This document shows, piece by piece, positions 1 through 12,510 of a stretch of 64,000 bases of DNA; the stretch's first letter is position 1, and the number at the start of each line of letters is the position of its first letter. Under the pieces are notes generated by a model. That model searched no databases. It had not been told where the DNA came from and was given only the letters and a program-made list of their open reading frames with translations. Location of the stretch: assembly GCF_041146395.1 (NCBI RefSeq), contig NC_090997.1, positions 35,939,501-36,003,500 of the forward strand. Reading direction: 5' to 3'. A program made the position numbers and the translations under genes. This stretch comes from Eulemur rufifrons. Taxonomy: Eukaryota; Chordata; Mammalia; Primates; Lemuridae.

Positions 1-2099
1 CAGAGAAAATCTCAACATCTATCTAAATGACTCTGATTGCATCATCCTCCTCACTGTTCTTGCAAGAACAAAATTTCATTATAAAATCAGGAGGGGAAAA
101 AACCCTTCAGATCCAAATATACATAAGTTACTTGTAATATTTTAATTTGTAGTCAAGAAGTATATAAAATCTTATCCTCTAGCCTTTTCACTATAAGTGT
201 AATAAAATTCCTACAAATGGGGGAAAAGTTACTTGCTTCAAATACTAATCTATGATGTATCAGAATATTTTTGCCATCAGAGGCATAAACATTAGCAAAT
301 AAGGAACTTAACTGTGAGTCAAAAGATATAACAATACTAAGTAAAACTCTTTTCTAATTGAAAATATCATTACAGTTCAACATTTTCAGAAAACAAAACC
401 CAGTATAACAAAAATTTTAAAAATCTTCACACATACACACTCTAGTTTTCTTGTCAGAAATTAAAACTCCAGCAGGTTATGTGATGCTTTCACAATCATT
501 TAAGCTAGCACAAGCCTACTGTAGCATTTCTTTTACTTTAAAAAATCAAAAATAATTTTAACATAAAATATTTAATTGATAATACATGATGAATATGACT
601 TGCCAATTCCGCAAGGCATACCTTAAAACTCTCCAAGATTAGCTAGGGGAAGAAATCAGCATTAATTTTTTTTTTTCCACAGGCTCAGAGTGGACTCCTC
701 TCTGTGTACCTGTAAACCTGGGCACAACCTGTGAACTGGAGAAATGGGCCAACGGTATTCTTTGTGTGGCTTTCAGCTACCCTTGTGACACTCGGAAGCA
801 TTCTGTCTTTAATCTCAGTAAAGTTACATGATAATTGATTTTCATATTCAGAAACTATTGTGTCAACTTTTAATTTAACTTTAAAGTTATCTTTAAAGAT
901 CTTATTGATAACATATCCACATTCATAGTCTTTAAAAAAAAAAAACCTACATTACTGGGGTTTCAAGTAGACTTTGGATGCATATTGTCACATAAACCTA
1001 AATTTAACAGCAGCTTTGATGTTGAGATTTGAGTAACGTATGTTATGCTTTTTATCTTTAAAGAATATAACCTACATGTGGTTATGAAAATCTGTCAAAA
1101 TCAAGGGGAAAAAGTTATCTATCCTAGGATTTCTCTTATAATTTTTTTTAAAAAGATGCTGACATATCTAGGTCAGTTGTTTTCAAGCTTTCATTGGGTT
1201 AAATTGTGAGAAATATCTTGATATCACAGTTCTTATTTATAAGTCTTGTACATATAAATGCAAACAGAAATATAATTGAACTGTCAGTCGAAGCTGTTCC
1301 TATTACCCATACTGGTTAAACTGGTACATCTCCTTTTATGAATTTGTTCCATATGAAAATCGATTCATCCAGGGTTTTTGGCCCAGAACAACAAAAAGAG
1401 CAACTTTACAAATTGGTTTGAAGTATTTAACATTAACCTCTTAAGTCAGAGCATTATTCATTAGTATTGAACCATGATCAGAACCATAGCATTGAACAAG
1501 CAATAATAAAACCTCTTCCAGAATCTCCTGCTTCTAAGCTTTACCTCTTGAATTTACAACTGGAAATGCAGTGCTGTACTTTCTTTTCCTTAGGAATAAC
1601 AAATCGATATAAAGAAAATAATTATAGGTTACCATTTTGAACACAACAATACAAATACTTTGAAGAACTGACAGTGTATTCTACAGATATATGTGCCGTA
1701 GACTATGAGAAAGGAAACACTTTAGGAAAAAAAATCACATTACAAAATGTATTATAAAAATAAATTACATAGCATGTGCCCATGGACCTGAAGGCTTTGC
1801 AAAAGGAAGAGAAATTTCTTTTGGCATGAAGATTGAAATGCTCTTGCTACATATTTTCATATAATCAGCAAGGCCATTTCCACCTTTTACATCATATTCT
1901 CAAAAAAAAAAAAAAAATCACTAGAACTAGTAAAATATTTCCAGTGGTGATCAGTAGCATGGCGGACTTTAGTGATGATTGAGGGTTGTAGAAACACTAT
2001 CCATTCAACAGGGACTCAAAGGAAGTACACACACCCAGTATGTGCTTGGTTTACCATTTCATCTGGAGTTCATGCGTAACTGGTGAATGATGATGCTTT
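1..2099 (-). other. Candidate alternative terminal exon and 3' UTR of FILIP1
   Basis: Nearly the whole stretch is free of recognisable repeats, unlike most of the window. At its right edge the minus strand reads a long pyrimidine tract ending TTTATAG at 2101-2100, a good splice acceptor. If joined in phase 0 to the giant exon's donor, it would add Lys-Ala-Ser-Ser-Phe-Thr-Ser-Tyr-Ala and stop at 2072-2070, followed by a long 3' UTR running off the left edge. This would be an alternative C-terminus replacing the 68-residue last exon. The acceptor and open codons are seen; use as an exon is inference. It could equally be unique non-coding flank. Confidence 0.35.
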
Positions 2100-2634
2100 C
2101 TATAAAGAAAAGAAAGATATGGCATTTTCAATTAAACTGAAATTCAAATCAGTAGTTTATTTAAGAATCAATACCACATCATTTCACTAAAAGACCATAG
2201 ATGTTAAACAACAAAACAAACAAACAAAAACAACTACATGAACCTGGTAGGGTCTCCTGCAGTATTTTACTATTCTTGGGTAACTTCTTTACATTGGTAT
2301 ATGTTTTACCTCCAAAATTCGTAAAGCCCTTTTGAAGCCATGTCTAATATTCTAACAATATTAGATCAGTTTTAACCAAGGAAAGAACTGAACACAAAAA
2401 TAGTCATTACTATATACAAGCCCCATAATGGGAAACTAGACTATTTCTAGAAGTAACTCTATTCTCCCAGGCAAACTCATTCTGATCAGAACAATATCCA
2501 CACCCCTTTAATTTCTTTTTTAATGTGTATGGATTGGTATTTTAATAAGGAGATAGTCATTGTTTATTCCTAAGAAGTCAATAAATACAGATGACTCACT
2601 TTTGTCTCTAACTGCTTCTTTTTGCATAACTCTA

Positions 2635-2640
<6 letters not shown>

Positions 2641-2666
<26 letters not shown>

Positions 2667-2985
2667 GAGACAGAGTCTTGCTTTGTTGCCCTGGCTAGAG
2701 TGAGTGCCCTGGCGTCAGCCTAGCTCACAGCAACCTCAAACTCCTGGGCTCAAGCGATCCTACTGCCTCAGCCGCCTGAGTAGCTGGGACTACAAGCATG
2801 CGCCACCATGCCCGGCTAATTTTTTCTATATATATTTTAGTTGTCCATATAGTTTCTTTCTATTTTTAGTAGAGACGGGGTCTCGCTCTTGCTCAGGCTG
2901 GTCTCGAACTCCTGACCTTGAGCGATCCACCCGCCTCGGCCTCCCAGAGTGCTAGGATTACAGGCGTGAGCCACCGCGCCCGGCC
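2641..2985 (-). mobile_element. Alu SINE, lemur-type
   Basis: Poly(T) then GAGACAGAGTCTTGC, a dimeric body and CCGCGCCCGGCC at the right end mark a full-length Alu in minus orientation. The insert around ATATTTTAGTTGTCCATATA between the monomers is the form I associate with lemurs. The imperfect flanking duplication is TATGATTTT, seen around 2635-2640 and at 2986-2994. Confidence 0.93.
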
Positions 2986-3154
2986 TATGATTTTAAATTT
3001 AAATTCATTCTCATAAAAACAAATTAAAAATAGATTGAGATAGTAATTAGAATAGTCCAGCCCCATGATGAATATGTAATAATTATATTTATTTTGTTGG
3101 TTTTTCTTTTATATTAACATTTATGCCTTCATGAACATATATCATCATCACTTT

Positions 3155-3275
3155 TTTTATTCCATCATTCAAGAACTATTTATTGAGACTATATACTGTG
3201 CTAGGTATGGAACTACATTGGTGATCATAGTGAAACAGAGTCCTACCATCCCTGAGATTATACAGAACAGAGTAA
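3155..3275 (-). mobile_element. L2 3' tail (antisense)
   Basis: ATTCAAGAACTATTTATTGA and CTGTGCTAGGTATGG match the reverse of an L2/MIR-type end. Diverged. Confidence 0.5.
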
Positions 3276-3470
3276 AGAAAGTACCTAAGCCTCAAATAAT
3301 TTCTCCACCTGAAAAATTTATTACCTCCCTGTCAACATATAGCATGTTTTGAGTGCAACATGTTATATCAGGGTCTATCGATAGCATGAGGAAACTTCCA
3401 CCAATTATTTTCAATTTAATTTCAAATGCCTACTATTTGTTTTATTTTTACTTAGGTAGTTAATATATAA

Positions 3471-3743
3471 CACATTGACTGCCATACTAGAAAAAAAAAT
3501 TTCTTCCTTGGGGCCATGGTGTTTTATTATGAAAATAGAATAAAAACTTTGAAAACAAAACAATCCTTTCTAATTTAATGAAAACTTTTTCTTTTTAATT
3601 GTTTTCTGTGCATGAGTTATATGCAACTTGAAAAATAGTTCACTTGGCTCCCAAGGGAGAGACCTGTGAGTTACACATGCTTCACGAGGCCCCGGGCTCA
3701 AAACTTGCATGAGTTAAATGCAACTCGCATGGCAGTTAATGTG
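3471..3743. mobile_element. Non-autonomous piggyBac-like element, copy 1
   Basis: A 273-bp element with terminal inverted repeats CACATTGACTGCCA at the left and TGGCAGTTAATGTG at the right. It has no open frame and about 120 bp at the left end align closely with the copy at 31067-31389, so it is a MITE moved by a transposase encoded elsewhere. Flanks are ATAA on both sides (3467-3470 and 3744-3747) where piggyBac normally duplicates TTAA. Relative to copy 2 it lacks about 50 bp internally. Short piggyBac derivatives of this kind are reported from mouse lemur. Confidence 0.8.
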
Positions 3744-3859
3744 ATAAGTAAACATAGCTATTAGCTATTAGCTGTGTTCCCCCCAAATCACATTATTCCA
3801 TCTTTTATTATAGATCTATAGGTTCATGGTAACTATGCACAGTGGATGATCCTTTGTCA

Positions 3860-4140
3860 AAAAGAAAATGTTGGTGTGGGGGTTGGGGGGTGGATGATGG
3901 GAGGTTGCTTGTTGGGTGCAATATGCATTGCTTCAGTGATGGATGCGCTGAAGACTGACATCACCGCAAGGCAATAGATCAATGTAGCAAAATTGCACAT
4001 GTGCCCCGTGAATATATACAAATAAAACATAAATTTACCAAAAAGTATAAATAAAGGGAAACAGAATGGAAGGAAAGAAGGAAGGAAAGAAAAAAGGAAG
4101 GGAGGGACGAAGGGAGGGAGGGAGGAAGGGAGGAAGGAAG
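3860..4140 (+). mobile_element. L1 3' end with purine-rich tail
   Basis: The stretch containing GGTGCAATATGCATTGCTTC and AAATTGCACATGTGCCCCGT resembles an L1 3' UTR. It is followed by an A-rich tail degenerating into (GGAA)n/(GAAGG)n at about 4058-4140. Severely 5'-truncated. Confidence 0.65.
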
Positions 4141-4142
4141 GA
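4058..4142 (+). repeat. (GGAA)n purine simple repeat
   Basis: Tandem AAGGAAGG/GAGGGAGG units grown from the tail of the preceding L1 fragment. Confidence 0.9.
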
Positions 4143-5319
4143 ATTTTCTTAATTTGGTTTCATTAACTTTACCTCATAATTACCAGTAGGTGGAGATATT
4201 TCCATTTTTTTCCCTCAGCCTTTTGGCTTGAATTTGAGATAAAACAGATAAGAAAGTAAAACGAAATATATAAAGGTCTTATATACTTAAGAATATTTAG
4301 CTATCAAGGTTTTATAAAGCTTTTAAAACATACAGACAATATTTCGCGATACCAGAAAGCCTTAAAAATCATTATCTTATTTTTTTCATTGAAAAATAGT
4401 CCTAGCTTCAACTTCTTTAATGGCTAAAAATAGATCAAAATCTTTAGGAAAAAAAAATTAAAACACTAATTAAACATTATGTAGTTAATAATTAGCATCC
4501 AATATTAAAATGTTATTTCTCACTACTTTTTAAAAATTTCTGTAGTAGGTTTCAGAGTAAAATGACCTAAGTCTCAAATCCCCTTGATAAAATTAAAGTA
4601 TCTTTAATTTCCTTTTCTTAAGAAAGCATAGAAAAAGAATAAAATCAGATTTGTTCTTACTGTGGATGTAATTCAGAAATCTTGTGCCTTTGTTTCTACA
4701 CACAAAATAGGGTAGTAGAGATCATCTCTGAAGTCCCTTGCAGGGTTGATATGTTGTAGTACTAAAATACTTTCTTCTTTCTCCTTGAGTGTGCAAACCT
4801 CTTGATTCCTAGATTTGCATTCTCTTAATCCTAGCATTTTGAAAGCTCCATGATAATAATAATAGCTTTTTAAAATTAATATTTGGTGAAAACATGTATG
4901 GCAAAAGGGTCCATACATACAATAAACAATGTCTTGACTGGACCACTACATTTAATTATTATATTTAAATTAGCAAACTGGTAATCCATACATGGTATGT
5001 ATGCTAATGCTATTAATCAAATTATGTTTTATTAAATAGAATGTCTCAGAAATATTTGATAATGCCAAATAAGAGTTTATTTTATATAAATTCTACTTTA
5101 ATAATAAAAGATGGTATTTAATATTTATGTACATAAACTTTATTTAAAAGAATACTATTAAGACCAAATTATTTTGTTTTATATACATGGAGACATATTT
5201 CATCTCATTTCTAGAGATAGTGAGACAAGATCCATATGATAATGGGTCTATTAATTGAAACTTATTCAACAGATTTATTAAGTGTATAGTTGCTTATTAG
5301 CTATGTTTTCCCCAAATTT

Positions 5320-5440
5320 CAGCCGAATTTACTCATATAAGAATCACCCAGCCAACACATAAAATTGTGAGAAATTTTTAATGGCAATATTGCTTTGAGC
5401 CATTAAATTTTGAAGTAACTTATATAGCAAAAATATCTGA
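5320..5440 (+). mobile_element. Worn MLT1-like LTR end
   Basis: AAAATTGTGAGAAATTTT and GAGCCATTAAATTTTGAAG resemble the conserved 3' part of MLT1-type MaLR LTRs. Short and diverged. Confidence 0.4.
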
Positions 5441-7380
5441 TGCACACGGAGTCCACAGTTGCCAGAAAAAATTATTAATGCTTTGGAAATTGATGACAGT
5501 ATTTGTATTTTTTTAAAAAAGGTTCAGAGGCAGAATTCCCAAGTCCCTTCTTGTCTTTTTATATAAAGTACAATAAAATAATGTTATAAATTTTATTGAA
5601 GTTACAGAGTCAGTGAGCAAATTTTATTCCATTTTTTACTCTGTTTTCATTTCCTCCTAGAGCAAGACCCAAATATAGGTCATTTGGGGCCTTTAACATG
5701 ACCTTAGTAAAATCAGGTATAATTCTGTCATAATTTTTCTTTTTATCAATACCATTTTTCTGACATTAGTGATTTATAAAACATTTAATAGGCAGATTGG
5801 AACCAAAGACCATAGTTAATTACCACCTCTTTCAGCAAACTTAAAACGGTTAAGCACTTAAATTTGGAGCCCTCTGATACGCAGACATTAACACAATTTC
5901 CTTTTTTTCTAACTGGAAGGAAAAAAACCTCTAAATCTTAATGAACATATACATATGGGAGATATTGGGTTTTTATATATCTTTGACATTAACAATTTAC
6001 CAAAATGCACTTACAGACATTTTCCCCTATATGTTTCTCTCTGGTGTTATCTTGATGGTTTTTTCCTTAAGAAACTTCAGCTAACGCATTATAACATTAT
6101 GTGTTATTATAACATTATTGTGAAATGATGTGGCATATCGATTCTTTTATTACACTAGCTATTAAACAACTTCCATGGTAAGGAAGTTCAACATATTATC
6201 AATGCCTAATTATACTTGATTTGTGACCTTACTAAGTACTCATCCTCCTTGGCTAATATCCCCAAACTACTGGCCAGCCAGGTAACTTCAGACCCAAAGC
6301 TGTGTGTGTGAAATGGGACTTCGGGAGAAATTTGGGGGAGAATGTCTCTTGACTGCAGAGCGGGGTAAACTCACAACAAATTAGAATTCTCTGTCCTCCC
6401 AAGAGAGCTCCTTGGCTGTAGAGCAGGAAAGATGTACTCCCTGAAAACCGAACACCTCCCTCCCAAGCAGTGCATATGTTTATACTCTGCCAAACTCTCT
6501 GCGAGGGAACACTTTGAGCTCTGAATTTTAAAAATCTGCTCTAGTAAGTGAGACCATATCAGCTAGCTAGCTGCTAAGTTCACACACAAAAGACAAAACA
6601 TAGCAGAAGTTCAACGTGTAGCAGGACATTGCATCAGCAAAGAAAGACTGCTTCATCCACAGGAAACTCTACACCAAATTACAGGAAAAAAAATATCCTC
6701 TTGGATTTTGCCTCAATTTGGCTGGCGTATACATAGCCTGCTTCCCATGTTCTATGGCTTCCTACACACCAGGGCCTCTGCCTAGAGGCTTAGGGCAGTC
6801 CTGTTATTTCTCTCCAGCTACCAAAGCTCAGCTTGAACCTGCTCCCCTCAGGACAGTCTGTCCACTGCAAAAATGTCCTACGTTCTATACACCTTCTACA
6901 AATAGAAGTGCCTAGTTATTGTTTACTTTTAAATTTCTCATTTTCATAAACTGCTTCAGGGTTCTGTCCTGTTATTATCACATTCAGAAATTAATCAGAG
7001 TTCTGTTAAAACATCTGTTTTAAATAGGAAGTTCAAGAAACTTCCTCTGTTAACTTGGACTTGTATTCCTTCTTTTGGATTCAGCTCAGCTAATTAAAAA
7101 TACTTCCGATAATCAGTTCTGTCATTTTTTCTAGGAAATTTTTGAACCAGATGATATAAACTCACTTGGGGTTTCTTAACCACCTAATAGTTTATTTGCT
7201 TCTTTCCAAAACATTTTCCATTCCACCATCAGCCCAAATCATCCCCTTTCCTCCCTAGGTTGCAGGAGTTACCAATAATCACAGTTATAACTGATAACTA
7301 CTTTTTTGGGCAACCTAATCTTTAGCTCTCTAGAATAGATTGCTGATTTGTAGACACAAGCAAATTTGAACTAGTTCTCT

Positions 7381-7433
7381 ATTTTTCCATCATTTTAGTT
7401 TTTACATAAGTAAAACCAAAATGATGGAAAAAT
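7381..7433. repeat. Near-perfect AT-rich hairpin
   Basis: Arms ATTTTTCCATCATTTT(AG)TTTTTAC at 7381-7405 and its complement at 7410-7433 are separated by a 4-base loop ATAA. There are 16 perfect pairs, one mismatch, then six or more further pairs with one bulge. Origin unknown. Confidence 0.85.
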
Positions 7434-9174
7434 GGGTATTTGAGCCAAGACTGTTCAGGTTGTACTTTTTTGGACGCAGATGCTAACTGCCTAGATTGTT
7501 CTAAGTCTATGGCTGGTCACAGAATAGCATGGAAAATAACATTATGTGTGAAAACTGATGTCATTGCACTTTTTAGGTGAGGACAACTATTCATCAAGAA
7601 TTGTTATAAGAACTTTTTCACATATAGTTTCTATGTAGATATCTCAGTAGCTCAAAATCACCTGGCATTATTATTTTGGTCTAATGAGTGTGAATGTTTT
7701 AGTCTATGTTTAAATATACACTTGAATGCTCACTTGAAGTAGTTTCATCATATGAAATGATAATGTACTGGGAGAAACTGAAGAAATGATTTTTGATTCT
7801 GGCTTCATCATTAAAATTATGGTTAGACATCTCTAAGGCTTGGGTGTTGTTATTGTTGTTTTTGATTCTTATCTTTGGGTTTCTTTAATTGTCCTTATCG
7901 TTTTTCTTCTTTAATAATAGAGATAATTATCCTCTTGATCTCTAAGGTCTGGTTCAGCTCTAACCAGCTCTGTGATTTTGTACATACCTAACATTAGCAC
8001 ATGTAGAGAGGCCAAAAGTGCTTTTACCAGGTAAGCAGTTAATCATTGATTCTTAGGAAAAGTGTTGTAGTAGAATCGTGTACATTGCTTGCTAAACAAT
8101 AGTGAAGTATACCATATTATTGCTATAAGAGTGAATGCCAGAATGCTAAAAGATTATAGCTCAATGCTAGACCATAATCCAAGACAAAGTGATTTGCCAA
8201 AGGGTACCCAGCCTTTTTGTGGTGGAAGAGAGTCTCCTGGTTTTCAGTCCTCTCGGGTATCTCGTCCATTGTTCAGCAACCCTCCTTCTCTGGGTGTTCA
8301 CTCCGGTGTCTATCCTAAATCTAAATTCTGCCTGTTGGTGCTGTTTGGTCATTTAAAATGAGAGCCTCTCTCTTCTATTTTGAGGGTCCTACATGAACTT
8401 GAAGAGTATGACAAACTCCTGAAACTTTTCTTTCCTAAAGTACCTTTCACACTCCTCTGTGGGAGTGACAGAGGGTGAGGAAAAGGCCATTTGTAATTCA
8501 TGAGTGTATGTCATGTTTGTACTTCACGGAAAGCTCTCAGATCTCCTTCTTCACACATGTGGTTCTTCAGAGGCAAGAACTCCCCAATCCAGGCTTCCTG
8601 ACTGTTGCATCCACTACTGCTATTGTGCCTTTGGAAGGAAATAGGAGTAACTTTCACCTACCAAAATGACAGTACGTGGATTCCCTCTAATGCCATGAGT
8701 TCTCTATCTCTGTGTTCTCACACATGACTTGTTAGTTCCTGACATGTCATTCTCACAAGGTCTTTGTTGCAAGGGAAGAAATCATGAGCACCTCTTTCTT
8801 GCCCAACTTTCTGCCATTCTTTAGCTGCTAGTTTTGTTTTTCTACAGGGAATGCCAAGATTTTCACAGCAATGGAGAGGCCTTTAAACCCCAGGATAGAT
8901 TCTGAAATAATAGTTTATCTTCCTAGAGGAGAAATGTTTGTACAAGAGATTTTGAACAGAGAAGAATGCAATCAACAGAAAGAAAAATAGGAGAAAGTGC
9001 AATTCAGGGAGAAGGAACAGATTAAGCAAGTCAAGAAAGGTGGTATGGCTTGATATTCAAGCAATTTCATAAGCCTGGAGTGCTGGATTTCACCAAGGGA
9101 AAGGGAAAGGTGCTCAAAAGAGTGGGAGGTGAACAGCCCAGTCACAGGGAACCTTGAGTGCCATACCAAGGAGT

Positions 9175-10200
9175 TGGCATTATATTCTGTAGGTAATGAG
9201 GTTTGGGGGCAGAGCGGAGTTCAAACAGAAGAGTGATATAATCAACTTGCACTTTGGAAAATAAAATGAAAACAGATTTGAGAGTTTTGAGTCTGAAGAT
9301 TGTGAGACCAGTTACGAATGTATGAGAGTAACCCAGATGAGAAGTAATTAAAACCTCAATTTAGGCCACAATGAGGGAAATGGATAGGTGGATTTGGCTG
9401 CTAGAGATGTTAGTGGGTTAGAATAAGCAGGACTAGGGCTGGTGTGGTGGCTCGTGCCTGTAATCCTAGCACTCTGGGAGGCGGAGGCTGGAGAATCACT
9501 TGAGGCCCAGTTTGAGACCAGCCTTAGCAAGAATGAGACCCCGTCTCTAGAAAAAAATAGAAAAAAAAATCACCCAAATGTGGTGGCACATGCCTGTAAT
9601 CCCAGCTACTCAGGAGGCTGAGGCAGTAGGATCACTTGAGCCCAGCAGTTTGAGACTGCAGTGAGCTATGATGATGCCACTGCACTCTATCTCCTGCAAC
9701 AGAGCAAGACCCTGTCTCAAAAAAAAAAAAAAAAAGGATTAGTAGGACTTGCTGAATGAATTTACTGGAGGACTGAGGGAAAAGGAGAAGCCTAGATGGC
9801 TGCCAGGTTACTAGCTTGGGGGACTGGGTAGATCAGGATACCCCTGCTTAGGTGGAGAATAATAAGAGGAGAAGATTGGGAAGAGGAATGGGGAGGTATT
9901 GAGAGTGGTTTTTAGACAAGTTCAGTTGGAGATAATACAGTACAAAGTTGGATACACAGTTGAAGATAGAGGTTTGGGAGTTATCAGATATGGGTGCATG
10001 TGGAATAACCAGAGCAAGCATGCAGAGTGGAAAAATGGATTTTGATAGAGATGTGGGGAACATCAGTCCTTAACATGTATGCATGAAATAAGGAGCCAGC
10101 ATGGGAGACTGAGGCAGAGCAGGCAGAGAGGTGAAAGGAGAACCAAAGAAGATTAGACGTCTTGGTCACTGAGGGAGAAGAGCACATCCTAACTCTACCT
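9175..10200 (-). mobile_element. L2 LINE fragment (antisense), split by Alu
   Basis: Read on the minus strand, the stretch matches the reverse-transcriptase part of L2, with sequence resembling LQLNLSKN and a following Pro/Leu-rich part. The plus strand carries the typical GAGTTATCAGATATGGGTGC and GGTTTTTAGACAAGTTCAG-like blocks. The open frames at 9848-10063 and 9984-10187 are remnants of this element. Interrupted by the Alu at 9436-9738. Confidence 0.7.
9436..9738 (+). mobile_element. Alu SINE inserted in an L2
   Basis: GGCTGGTGTGGTGGCTCGTG start, dimeric body and poly(A) end. Flanks GAATAAGCAGGACT and GGATTAGTAGGACT look like a worn target duplication. It splits the antisense L2 fragment around it. 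More diverged than the lemur-type copies, so an older AluJ-like insertion. Confidence 0.9.
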
Positions 10201-10433
10201 TCACCCTTCCCAGAGACCAGGGGCTTATTTTCTAGAAAAACTGACCTCAGAATCTAGGCACAAGAATCAGCAGCATAGACTGAATGCAGGGGAGTAAAAG
10301 TTTAAACCCTGAACTAAAAGAGTCTCATATCACGCCCCTGACCTATTCCCAGAATTCAGAAAGCCTGCCCCAGGAAGGTTACTGGAGGGTGGTTCCCTTT
10401 AGAAACCACTGGAATATGTACTTCAAAACATAG

Positions 10434-10464
10434 ATATTTAGATAGATAGAGAGAGAGATAGATG
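10434..10464 (+). repeat. (GATA)/(GA) simple repeat
   Basis: TTTAGATAGATAGAGAGAGA followed by GATAGATGA. Confidence 0.8.
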
Positions 10465-10967
10465 AAAGAAGTAGAAGATAAAGAAACGGAGGATTCATCA
10501 TAAGCAAAAGGACAGCGACTGTGCAGCAAGCCTAGGGGACAACCAGTCCAGACTGAGTAAGGAAGCAGAGGGTTGAATTAGGAAGACCTCCAGGGAAAAA
10601 TATGAAACTGATGTGCTTAAGTGCTTGGAAAAATTACTGATAGGTGTTTGGCAGATCTAGTGGAGCATTTGGAAAAACATATAGACACATAGAAAACCAA
10701 GCAGATGAAAAATTAAGGAAATTATTCTTTTCAAGGGGGAAAAGTGGTAAGAGGAAGAGAATATAATTATAGTATACTACTTGGCTCGGCAGGGAACAAT
10801 ATTTAAGTTTACACTCTAACCATAAACATATATAAATTTATAAATGCTGACTGCTGATTTCTTAAAAAAATTTTGGTATGATCATATTGGGAGAATGGGA
10901 AAAAGGGAAGGGAGGGGACAAGTGAGAGGGCTGAATCTTCAACAATCAAAATGATAATGGGGGCCAG

Positions 10968-11345
<378 letters not shown>

Positions 11346-12499
11346 CTACAAGCACATTATTTAGAAATATCAAAATAAATCCCAGAAGAAACAGCTAAGA
11401 GTTGGAACTGGTTTTTCTCCAGGGGAAAAAACTGAGGAAAGGGATAAGAAACATCTGTTTTCATTGTCTTTTAGCACTGGCTGATATTTAAACTATGTAT
11501 ATGAATTTTTTTTAAATAAAAACAAAAAGTAATTAAAGAATAAATGAGAAGTGTGAACGTGGAGGCAGGAAATGTGTTGTGTCCATAGCTTACCTGGGCA
11601 CGGAAGGAGACAGGGCAATAGCTACAGAGGACTGCACAGTTCAAGGAAGAATTTTGCTAAAATGGAAGAGGTCAGAGCATATTTATATCCTGTGTGGAAA
11701 TAGCAAGTGAAAGGAGAAGTTGAAACAGAAGAGAACAAAGACATAACTAATGAGGAGACCCAGGAGGAGGAGTAGAGGGGAAACACTAAACTTTATCCAG
11801 GTTGGGGAAATCAAACATTCCCATTTACTGGGAAATCCTCTCTCTGTTCACCTCCTCACCCTCTTTCTCTCGCCTTCCAGCTTCCAAAATAAATGTGCTC
11901 TTCTTATCTATATCCCTGTGGTTTTCCCAGTCAGGAAAGTCTCACTCTTCCCTCAGTATTCTGAATCTACAAGGGAATGAGAAATTAAAATCTTTTTATG
12001 TCTTATGTTGTTGAACTTGTTTCCACATCTCTGAAGTTATACTCTTCCCACACTACACATCAAAGCTATTTCTTCACTTCTTTCTTGAAGACATTGTAGT
12101 AGGAGACCTGGTAACACCATCAATGAACATATCAAAATCTCTAGAGAGAGCCCAATTGGCACCCATCAACCAATCCTTACTGGAAAAAATAGTAATGCCA
12201 GTAGAAACTGAATACAATCCTGTTTAAGCAGATGACCTAGATGTAAAGCTGACATTTTCAAAAAATGATAAACACTCCTAGAGCTGTGTCCCATATTGGA
12301 ACATTTCCGGGACCATTCATGGGACCAGCGTCTTCTCTGTAGTGGTATAGATTGTGCCCTGCATGTCCCTAGAAGGCACCATCACATTGAAGTCTGTGGC
12401 AATGGCACACACCTCCCACCCCTGAGTCCTCCACCCACCTGGAGTTTTCAGGGTGAGACCTGAGCAGCAGCTGTACACATCAGCCATGGTGCGACCCCT

Positions 12500-12510
12500 T
12501 TTATTTTATT
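12500..12510 (-). terminator. Overlapping double poly(A) signal
   Basis: Minus-strand AATAAAATAAA, two overlapping canonical hexamers, 2.45 kb after the FILIP1 stop. It is the strongest-looking hexamer pair downstream of the gene, although the sequence just after it is G-rich and not U-rich. Confidence 0.35.

Larger units (their letters stand above)
4150..9170. other. Stretch without a gene
   Basis: Apart from the small LTR fragment at 5320-5440 and the hairpin at 7381-7433, I see no exon, RNA gene or nameable repeat. Open frames of 60-90 codons here lack codon bias or homology that I recognise. It would be intronic if the candidate exon at 2070-2099 is used, and otherwise is downstream flank. 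Confidence 0.6.

Noticed and set aside
4424..4433. Perfect MEF2 motif CTAAAAATAG
   Set aside because: It is isolated in AT-rich DNA with no partner motifs; another perfect match lies in the L1 near 37930, showing that chance matches occur.
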